From Strix aluco (taxonomy: Eukaryota > Chordata > Aves > Strigiformes > Strigidae): a stretch of DNA of 64,000 nucleotides. The stretch lies in contig NC_133943.1 of assembly GCF_031877795.1 (NCBI RefSeq), forward strand, positions 13,075,001 to 13,139,000, read 5' to 3'. Below the pieces are notes generated by a model. It was not told where the DNA came from, did no database searches, and saw only the letters and a list, made by a program, of their open reading frames with translations. The translations under genes and the position numbers were made by a program. Positions 51,901-61,300 of this stretch are shown in pieces. How positions within the stretch are numbered: the first letter of the stretch is position 1; every line of letters begins with the position of its first letter.

Positions 51901-54900
51901 ACAACAGACTTCTAAGATTCTCTCTGATGCCACCCCCAGATACAAACACAGCTTCTAACTGTCTTCTAAGCAAGTCAAGAAAGAGACAGGCTATTTTAGA
52001 GATAGTCTGCTTAATTGCTTTTTCTGCAGTGTCTTTCATCTGTCTGTACAATACCTAGCACACATGCAAACCACTTAGCTCAAGGCACCCAAGTTTTTAA
52101 TGCCTTACTATAGTAAAATTTAATTACTGAAGAAAATATTCCATGTGTTACAGCAACAGGGAAAGAATTAAAAAAATAAATTTAAGACTACAGACTAAAT
52201 TTTGCACTAATCTATATCCTGGACTGACACCCACTATTATATTTTACTGAAAACAGCTCAGCTGTCTTAGAACAGTTACCTGCTTGTGAAAGTGGGACAA
52301 TAAATGGAGAATGGATCACAAAGCACAGTCCAATAGAAAAGCTGCCTGAAGTCTCACAACAGCTCCACATAGTCAGTGGGGAATTAGGTGATAAAAGATC
52401 ACCCATGCTCTAAACTCAGCCCATTCAGTAGACACATCTTTTCTTGCTCTAATTTCTTTTACTGTCCTGAGTTAACTCAACTGCTGAGAATCCACTGGCA
52501 GATTAAGGAGCTGGGCAAAATAAAGCCAGGAAAACTACAAGAAGTACGCAAGTACTCTGAAGCAATGCAGCACTGGATGTGCTGAACAGTAAGCTAGCTT
52601 TGCTTAAAACAAATTTAAAAAAATATTATCATGTCTCCATAGCAGCAAAACCCTCCTGAGGAAGAGAGGCCATAAGAACTAGAATTGCTGGAACATTCAA
52701 TGCCACTGAATGGCTGAGAGATGTTGGTTTTACCAGGTCCTGAAGCACCTGCAACTGAAAAGGGTTAGCTCTTCAGGGAAGAGAGGAACAGCTTTTAAGA
52801 CCCAGCTAGGATTTTACAGCAACAAGCAAAACCTGCACTGCTTTAGCTATACTGATACACCATAACACTACAGCCCCCGTATATCATTTACAAAACTCAC
52901 AGAAGAAACAGTTGCAGGGATTTAAGGCTTACTGCCCAGGTGCTTGCTCTCTCCCCAGAGTTTACTGCTCCTGCAGCTGGACCATCTGAATGGGTTGTAT
53001 CAGCACATCTCATGTACTTTGGGGCAACTGGCTTGCACAGCTTTCAGCAGGCAATCTGAGCCAAGTAACACTAAAGCAGATGGAATATCTTTACACAATC
53101 CCTTTTTCTAACAAAGCACTTAGGGCTAGAGCACCTTAAAATATCACGAATCATTTTCTGTAATAAATTGCCTGATGATGATGCAGTTCAGAACATTACA
53201 ACCTGCTGCTGCTCAACAATGCTGCTCTACAAGGGGCTGCCTCCTCAGCTGCCAGGTGAGGCAAACTGAAAGTTCCTCAATTCCGTTCAGGCAAAGTGTT
53301 AGTTAAACTAGATCAATCCACTTACTGAGAGCATCAGCCAGCTGATTTTGTCTGGAGAAAATCAGAGCTTACTCAAAGCACTGGGGTGCTTTGGGGGAAA
53401 AGGAAAGCAGTAACATTTTCAGTCACTTACCTGTTTGCAAAGTGAGCGTAGCCCACCCATAGCCTGGTGCAGAGAGAACAATCCTGGCTTCTGTGCAGGT
53501 GTACTGGTAACTATCCTGCTCTAGATCCAGCTGGCTTGCCTGAAGACCACCAGTCCCAGCTGCCCAGCATTACCTCTCACCAAAAGCCAGCATCTCCCTG
53601 ACTTAACAGCAATCAACCCAAGCAATCACTAGTCTGCTTCAAGCACAGAACACATGGATTGTCTTGAGCAATTAAAGCCACTGGACTTCACTGATGATCT
53701 TGCAGCAGGAACCTATAACCTCTTGTATTACCACAGCTGGACAGTTGTACCTAGTCAAAACATCAATTTTTCCAGCAACTTTTCCTTCCCTCCCCCAGTA
53801 GCTTTCAATTCACCTCTAGATTACTGTGAACATCCTTTACCATCCTTTTTCAGAACTGATTCAGAGGAAATAACAACCACTGATGACATCTGTAAACTTC
53901 AAAGCTTTTATAGCTGTTCTGAGGAGTTAAACTATCCCCAATTATCACACTGTGCATACATTGCAAAGAAACATACATCTTCTGGCTAGTGGACAACTGG
54001 ATGATTCGAGGGACACACCCAGCCACTTTCAGCTGCAGCAAGTCCAGGATGAACGCTACTTGGCTGCTAGTGCAATTTGTGGAACAGTATTACCTTCTCA
54101 CTCCATCTCTTTCACAATTATTAACAAAGCGGGAAGCACTATCATCATCCAGTTTCCCTGTCTGGGGAAACAGATGAGCCAGTCAAAATGCATTTGAGAA
54201 CACAGCAAGAGAAATTAGCTCCAGCTAACTGAAGGACATCTAGCAAAATGGTATGTTCTCCAGCAAGAGAGCACTGCCTATTTTTCATAGCATCCAACAG
54301 CAATGGCAATGTTTGTAGTTAAAGGAAAATAAGAGAGAAGTTTTCATGGTACTTTAGATCCAAAAGAGAAGCAACAAACTTCAAAGCTAAACACAAGTTT
54401 ATAACAATTTATCTTAGCTTGAAAATTGTCCTCAACTTGCATTTAGCTTAGAAGTTTGTTTCTTCCATTTCAAAAATTGTGGGTTTAAAAGCTTCTCTAT
54501 TATGCCCCTCCATCCCCAAGAAAACCCACACTTACAGTAACTAGTGGGAATAAGTAATCTTGCCTCTAACTACACCTCACCTTCCTTGTGGTCTGCACCC
54601 TACCCTTAATATCTTACTCTTTTCTAAGCAAGCAATCAGGAAGAAAACATAGTTTTCTTCAGAATACATTTTTAACAATTATTGAAAGACAGTCTGCATT
54701 AAACATTCATCTGATATGTAAACACCACAACTAGTTAAAAAAAAAAGACTACTTTTTTGCTCCCTACATTAGAGGTACATACATTTCTAAAAGTACAAGT
54801 GTCTTGCAACACAGCCTGAAGAGCACTTTTGCCGCAATCCTCTGCTGCAAAACTATGCAACTTCCTACAGCAACGCTTTGCAGGAAGTTCCAATTACTAC

Positions 54901-57900
54901 ATTTGCAGTAACAGTCAAGAGACAAGTTTTATTACTCTTTGCTACAATGAGAACTTTCAAGGTGACTTCAGGTTGATACTTCTGACTTACTCAGAATCTT
55001 TTACTACAAAAGATTAAAAAAATATATAGTACAAGTTTTCTTCCATTTCATATAATTTTGAAAGTAAACTAAACACAGGAATTCCCACTTACTGTAAAGT
55101 GGCTTTTCCTGACTTGACTTGCATCACTTTGAAGTACATGTACCAAAAAAAAATATCGTTATTGCACATTAGGATGGCCCAGACAGTAAACAGAGCTTAC
55201 TATGCTCCCAAAACTCTCCAAACTGAGCCCTAGCATTTTAAACCTTATCTATACAATTTAATTAGACATTTTATGCAAAACTGCTTTGGTTCAGCTTTCA
55301 ATGTTCTGTTTCTATATCTTGGTAGGAAAGCTGCCTTCACAGTAATAGGCCTTTTCCCCTTCCTGTCAGGGATGATTTAATTCCAAATCAGGATGTATAC
55401 ATGCTATTGCATTGCTGTAATCTTAATTTTAGAAGGATTCTCACACTCATTAGCTCAATAGACTTAGGCTTGCTCTTAAGCAAATTGCCTTTCTTTTTTT
55501 TAAACAGGCAGAAGTTGCAAGACATTTCCCTCTAGTGCTATCATAGGACAGTTTGTGAACTTCCTTTTGCTTCACAGTTGCAAAGAGGTAGCCCAAAGTT
55601 GCATTTTACTTCAGTCATTTACATAAGGAAAATCTTGAAAGCCTTTTCACTTCTTTTTAAATACTAGAGGCTACAGAAGTCAGCAGTCCAGCTCTCCTAA
55701 TGTCATACAGTGAGCCTCTGCCCAAGATCTTACCAGTATACCAACTCTGACAGTTCATAGAGTGGTTTGGGTTGGAAAGGACCTTAAAGATCATCTAGTT
55801 CCACCCCCCTGCCATGGGCAGGGACACCTTCCACTAGCCCAGGTTGCTCACAGCCCCGTCCAACCTGGCCTTGAACCCTTCCAGGGAGGGGGCAGCCACA
55901 GCTTCTCTGGGCAACCTGTGCCAGTGTCTCACCACCTCACAGTAAAGAATTTCTTCCTTATATCTAATCTAAATCTACCCTCTTTCAGTTTAAAACCGTT
56001 ACCCACTCTCCTACCCCTACGCCCCCTGATCAAGAGTCCCTCCCCAGCTTTCCTGTAGCCCCTTTAAGTACTGGAAGGCTGTTATAAGGTCTCCCCAGAG
56101 CCTTCTTTCTTCTCCAGCTGAACAACCCCAACTCTCTCAGCCTGTCCTCATAAGGGAGGTGCTCCAGCCCCTGATCATCTTCATGGCCTCCTCTGGCCCC
56201 GCTCGAGCAGATCTGTGTTCTTCTGATGTTGGGGCCCCAGAGCTGGACACAGCACTGCAGGGGGGGTCTCACGAGAGTGGAGTAGAGGGGGAGAATCCCC
56301 TCCCTCGACCTGCTGGCCATGTTTCTCTTGATGCAGCTGGCAAACTGTATTTATACAAAGTTTGAGGGTACAGTTTTCATCCTATCTGCATAGCACTGGA
56401 AATGTGAACTATAGCTATAACTTCTTCCTCTAAATCCGAATGAGAAGTTATTAGAAGAATTGTTGAAGCATCAATTTTATGCTGGGGAAAAACGGAGGAG
56501 GAGTATAATTGAATGTGTCAGATTTATCTAAAGAAAATGCTATTCTCTTTTCCTGAAGGTAACGTTCATCCATGCAATTGGGAAAATAATAAAAAACCCA
56601 GACCCAAAAAAACTAGCCATGCTGTAAGGCATCTTGCAGTTATGAGGCTACCCAAAAAAAGAAAAAGAGATGGTCTGAAAGCTGAAGGAGTACACCTCTG
56701 AGCAGGCATCAGTCTCCAGGCTACCTGAACCTGGTATTTCAGTTCAATGTGTTCAAAATTAAGGGCACAGTTTCCTAACGATTTACAAATCAGCCCTAGC
56801 CCCTCTCCCCTCCATTGCACCAGCCGGAAGCTCATCTGACCCCTCAGAAAAATACCTCTCTGGTAAATAAAGAAAACACTTCCTCAGATGGGATAGTTTT
56901 CTGCCAATCTACTGCTCTGAAGGATCTCACCAAAAGTTCAGGTCAGCAGAACTACAATATCCAAGAGCCACTCAGGCTGCCATAAGACTGCACCTACAGC
57001 AACGAGTTACATTTTTCTTTGTTCCAATTTTAATATCGGCCTTTTTTGCAACATGGACCAGTAACTGCTCCACATAATTCACCATCTTCTCTGGAGTCGA
57101 TAGACAGCAGTGCTTGAATACACTAAGTGTATGGGGTTTTTTGTTATTATTTTACAATTATCTCTGCAGATTAAGCTCTCCAGAACACAATCAGCAAGAA
57201 AAAGCAGTAACAATCCCATTGGGGTAATGGCATTGGGGTAAACGTATAGCGTCACCTTCTTTCCTCAATAGCTTCTGGCTTGCCTGAGTGTTTTTTACCT
57301 TAACTGATATGACTACTTGCACTTTTCAGCTATTAACGCTAGAGTTTGCATAACTTTTGTTGTCCACAATAGTGCACTGCTCTGCACGGCTCCCATACAG
57401 CAAGATAATTTCTCTGTAACCTAGACACAGATTTCATAAGTCTGCAGGGGTAGACTGCAATTTCTTGAGGCACCACAGTCTCACTCTCCTCCGTTTGCAC
57501 AGCACTGGCTGCAGAGAAGTTTTGGAGAAAGCACTAATGACAAATGTTCAAGCTCATTTGCTAAATGGGTGCCAATATGGAAACTTTAATACTACACAGC
57601 AATGCCTAGCTATTTGATAGGAGCCCAGAACAAGCGATATGCATTCCAGCATCATCAGCACATCCATTAAGTGCCTCAAGAAGCCAATTTTCTTTTAGCC
57701 CCTACATAAGTAACCTCTGATTTGCAAGGAATTGATTATGCCCAGTGATCACAACAGAGACACAGGTTGTCCAAGGATGGATCTCCAGGAGAGGCTGCAC
57801 ATTACAGAGGTATCATTCCCTACTATCAACTCTTCCTTGGAACTAACATCTCCCAGTCTTGCCACTTCCTTCCCACCCCATCAACCCCTGATCTTCGTTG

Positions 57901-58358
57901 TTCCCTTCCGCTGACCCTGTTTTAGCTGCCAAAACTTCTTCTGCACATTAACACCAGCACACAGATGTGTAGTGCAAGCTACTCAGTTGAGCAGCATTTA
58001 CGGACTGCTTTATGCCTTGACTTGGACTTCGTTACGCCTTACCTTAAGTAGGTAGAAGCTGTTAACACAGAGAAAACAGCACATGATATATAAGGAAAAC
58101 AACCATTTGCTCAGAAAAAAAGCCTTAATAGACAGCAGCCAACTTACTTGCTAGGAGAAGACAGGCAAATGAAGTGATGTGCAGTTGCTTGACAGTGATA
58201 TCATAGCGATCCATAAAGAGGTCCAATAAATAGATAGCAAGATGCCGGGCCATAGGGCAGAGATTGCAGTGGTTGCTGAGGACAGTCAAAAGATCAATGA
58301 AGTATCGGCGCATCCCAATCTGTGGTGAATGGGCCTTATACATAGGCAACTTAAGTTC
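45497..58358 (-). CDS. CCNJL: CCNJL, cyclin-J-like protein, 3' four coding exons (5' end outside window)
   Basis: Exons read 58358-58148, 48241-47942, 47132-46973 and 45944-45497 on the - strand: 1119 nt, 372 residues plus TAA. Intron phases 1, 1 and 2 all join in frame. Seen: ELKLP at the first junction, the cyclin-box helix [30 protein letters not shown] created across an exon junction, [23 protein letters not shown], the second cyclin fold with [17 protein letters not shown], then an S/Q-rich tail with [33 protein letters not shown] and a GCFDG end. These tail blocks are shared with mammalian CCNJL rather than CCNJ. Known: nuclear cyclin-fold proteins with no firmly established kinase partner in vertebrates. 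Only about 20-25 N-terminal residues are missing; their exon is presumed to lie beyond position 64000. No disruption is visible. Confidence 0.95.
45945..46972 (-). other. CCNJL: CCNJL intron before terminal exon
   Basis: 1028 bp, GT-AG, phase 2. Contains an old CR1 3' fragment on the + strand (about 46285-46500). Otherwise no feature seen. Confidence 0.9.
46285..46500 (+). mobile_element. CR1 LINE 3' fragment, old, + strand
   Basis: Sense-strand CR1 3' blocks are recognisable: GCACTGCAACAAGTTGCCCA, then AGTCTCCATCCTTGGAG, a GACTAGACAAC-type segment, CCCTGCTTTAAGTAGGA and GAAGATCCACC near the end. No intact terminal octamer repeat is seen. It sits antisense inside a CCNJL intron. Confidence 0.72.
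46973..47132 (-). CDS. CCNJL: CCNJL internal exon (C-terminal cyclin fold)
   Basis: 160 nt, entered in phase 1 after TTCTGTAG and left in phase 2 at donor GTAAGATC. Encodes [18 protein letters not shown] then [19 protein letters not shown] and [16 protein letters not shown]. Its reading frame is too broken up by introns to show as a long open frame; it was found by joining phases between the flanking exons. Confidence 0.94.
47133..47941 (-). other. CCNJL: CCNJL intron
   Basis: 809 bp, GT-AG, phase 1. No repeat family or RNA gene recognised. Confidence 0.9.
47942..48241 (-). CDS. CCNJL: CCNJL internal exon (cyclin box core)
   Basis: 300 nt, phase 1 in and out. Acceptor TTCTGGCAG, donor GTAAGAGG. 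The incoming base plus GT makes Ser, giving [19 protein letters not shown], then [18 protein letters not shown] and [15 protein letters not shown], ending FSVQ and one base. It spans the end of the first and start of the second cyclin fold. Confidence 0.96.
48424..48477 (-). repeat. A/C-rich tract on - strand (G/T-rich on +) in CCNJL intron
   Basis: + strand G-runs of 4, 5 and 4 at 48430-48433, 48440-48444 and 48460-48463 are separated by T runs and GG pairs. On the transcribed CCNJL strand it is A/C-rich. It inflates an apparent + strand open frame. Confidence 0.8.
50077..50089 (+). promoter_or_regulatory. Weak CTCF-like motif in CCNJL intron
   Basis: CCAACAGAGGGCA keeps the central AGAGGGCA but departs elsewhere from the consensus. 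Same orientation as the two motifs on the left. Confidence 0.25.
55754..56340 (-). mobile_element. CR1 LINE, 5'-truncated 3' end, relatively young
   Basis: On the + strand it begins with the CR1 3' terminal motif in reverse (TTCATAGAGTGG, then TTTGGGTTGGAAAGGACC) and continues through the familiar blocks TCATCTAGTTCCACCCCCC, GGCCTTGAACCCTTCCAGG and CAACCCCAACTCTCTCAGCC to GATGCAGC. It stops abruptly at about 56340, the usual 5' truncation. On the - strand, 56320-56030 still encodes the end of the reverse-transcriptase ORF ([17 protein letters not shown]), with divergence. It lies in CCNJL's large intron, in the gene's sense orientation. CR1 dominates avian genomes. Not active. Confidence 0.93.
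58148..58358 (-). CDS. CCNJL: CCNJL internal exon (second coding exon by homology)
   Basis: 211 nt, entered in phase 0 after a long T-tract acceptor ending CCATAG and left in phase 1 at donor GTAAGTTGG (58147 downward). Encodes [15 protein letters not shown] to LLLA plus one base, i.e. the start of the N-terminal cyclin box, including [18 protein letters not shown]. Confidence 0.95.
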
Positions 58359-61300
58359 CTATGGAAAAAAAAAAAAAAAAAGAGGGAGGAAAGAGAGGTA
58401 CTGAAACAAATGCCATTTCAGTGTCTGGAATCCCAAACCAACACCCACCACCTGCTATAGCAAAGGCTTAGCACTATGATTGACACAGAAATCAGGGCTG
58501 CATTACTGCATGTTTTGACAGTCACTTAACCTATAATACTTCTGCCATCCACACACTTTCCTCAAGCATCAAACACTGTAAAATACAGTTTGACCCAGCA
58601 ACAACTTGCTGTTGCTTTCTACAGAACACCAAACTTCCTGGCCATGAAAGTTGTTCCTAAAGGACTCCTTTTTAATTTTGTTCACCCAGATTGGACTGCT
58701 AAGTAAGGTTTTAACAGTTTCATAGGCCAGAAGGGCAAGATAAGTTTCTCCGATATTGCCCTTTCCTCAGTTGCCCAAGTTACCACATCCTGTGCCAAAA
58801 AAAATGCATGGGTCTTTAGAATAAATAACATCTATCTAACATTAAAAAAAATAAATCACATGGTACATGGCTGTAGCAAGCAACAATACACATTAGCAAG
58901 AAAAAGAACACAGGAGAGTGATTAGACTTTTCCAGTTATTTTCCAGCACATTCCAGCATTTTCTGTAGTAACCTATTTCAGCATTATAAAAGCTAATTAT
59001 GGAACTGACAGACTGTATTTCACATGTAATATACAAATTTTAAAGGGAGAATTATATGGTTTTGGTCTACCTATGCTAGATCTTCACTTGCAAGGGTTTT
59101 TACACACAAGTTTGTAGCCACTATGCAAAAACTAGGTTAAAGGAAGGAGTGAAGATCCTTGGGAATACCCACAACACTTTCACTTAAAAGTTGACACTTT
59201 CTCACTTTAGATACTGTCATACACTAATGCAGTTACCATGGCCAGACCTGAATTAAAATGGGCTGAATACATGTTGATAGGCATGGATTAGAAAAATACT
59301 GTTTCAGCAAGGTATCTCTCTCAGTAATTCATCAGGGTAATACGTCATTTTTCTATGACATATATTTGAAAATAAATTAGAAGTAGTACACTGCTGCAAG
59401 ATAGACGTGTTTTATAGTGCGATACAAAGCAGTACATAGCAGTTAATTCTACTAAATAAATCGGGACTCTTTTTTTTAAAAAAAAGTGTTCAGAATAAAG
59501 ATCTGCACTGACTTCCCCATTTACAGAAGAGGCACCACCTTGCACAGCCGGCACAGTGGCTGCCCACGCTCCTTTCATCCCCTGGAAGGAGACATTCCAC
59601 GATGAGGTTCAAGTTATCAGGAAAAAATAGCTACACAATCAGGCTCAGAGGGGAGCACATAACTGGAATCCAGGGAGGCTCCAGAACGAGAAGCAGCTTA
59701 CAAAGACAGCAAGCCGAGCACTGTTATGGATGATTGCTTCCCAGGCCTTTTTAAAGAAAGTCAGTGAAAAAACACATTCCGGACTGAACAGACACATGCT
59801 GTGGACAGGCAAACAGCCCTTTGAAACCTGGGACAGCCTTCACTGGGGGATTATAAAGAAATCGCCCACCAGTAACAATTTATAAAGCAGGGAGACAATG
59901 GAACATGTTTCCCCCCCCCCATTGTTTTATACCCAGAAAACCCCCATAAATTTGATTTTTTGATTGCCTTACGTACAGAGATTTCAATCCATCAGTACAA
60001 CTGACATACACAGGTTCAGAGCAGGAATTCATAGCATACCCACAACATGAATGTTCTGGCAGAAATGGTTTCAAGCTCGGTGCTTACATCAGTTAAAATA
60101 ACTACATTTTAAAAAGATATGTCTATATGAAGCTCAAGCTATCATAAGCTCAGGTGGCAAGTTTATCTCTGAAATATTTTGTTCTTCTAGATGACTGGTA
60201 GGATCTTCAGGTTTTATTTTTTGAAATGTCCTTCCTGTTTTGACAGCTATGTCTCAGCAGAGTATACTATATACTGAGGTCAGCATACATATTTAATGTG
60301 AAATTTGCTTTTTAGATCATAACAACAAATGCAAGAAATAAACAATAACTCCAGTTATACATCTAGTCAAAAAATTTGACATGTCTAAATGTTACAGTTC
60401 AGTGGGCAAGCATTAGAGGCTCAGAATGAAAGCAGAGATCCAGAGATTTGCATGCAAACCTCAGATGCTCAGAAGCCAGAACTACCCATACTCAGCCCAC
60501 TGCGCTAGAAAATTCAAAGACCAGTCAAAGCACTGAATTTAAGCCAAGAGGATTATTCTTGTACTGGTTTAACACAGCCATTCACTCTCCTGTAAGACAT
60601 CGGCTTTTTTTATATATATATATTTATTTATTTTTTGAAAATCGATTACTAGTAAAGGGCATAAGCGAAGGGCATTCTCATCTTATTCACCAAAAAACCC
60701 CACGTGGGCTTCCGTATAACAAGACTTGACAGCACAGACAAGGTTCAACTTCAGGATTAATGTTAGGAGGAACAGAGCCACGAGCTGTGGTTTCTTACAA
60801 GATCAAGTTCCTAGGTATTAATTGATCCAGGGTAATTATCCGTGTACAGGCAAGAGCCTTGCCCTACACCACATAGCATGAGGCAGCTAATAAGTAGCTC
60901 AACAGGACTGCTTTTACACTGACAAATCCGTCTTAAATGATGAGATTTTCTTTTAAAGGAAAGGGAGTGGTACATAGTGTAACAATGCAAGAGCTAAATA
61001 GCAGGCTTACAGTTATCAACAGGGCTGTGGGTATGCACCCCTTTCCATTAACCCCCCACAGGGTTCTTCAGCATAAGTTCATTAAGAAAAAAAATTACTC
61101 CTCTGAATTCAAAAAAATGCGTTTGCTGCTTTGGTGATAGTGATGCAGGATCAGCAAATACAATTCTATGGAAAAAACTGAACTTTGGGGGATCGAGAAT
61201 AAAAGAAATCGTTTCCACTGCTTAATTTTTTCCTCTTATCTCCAGTAAAGCAACAGAGAAGAAACTGGGAGTCCTGATGTCTGCTGGAATTGCCCTTTCA

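Larger units (their letters stand above)
48242..58147 (-). other. CCNJL: CCNJL large intron (9.9 kb)
   Basis: 9906 bp, GT-AG, phase 1. Holds the G/T-rich tract at 48424-48477, a CTCF-like motif at 50077 and the young CR1 at 55754-56340. Opposite-strand open frames at 48330-48878 and 53654-53989 have no recognised homology or splice context. The rest is unique, A-rich on the + strand. Confidence 0.9.

Noticed and set aside
56030..56320. - strand open frame with reverse-transcriptase-like residues inside the CCNJL intron
   Set aside because: This is the decayed C-terminal part of the CR1 ORF2, not a CCNJL exon or host gene.
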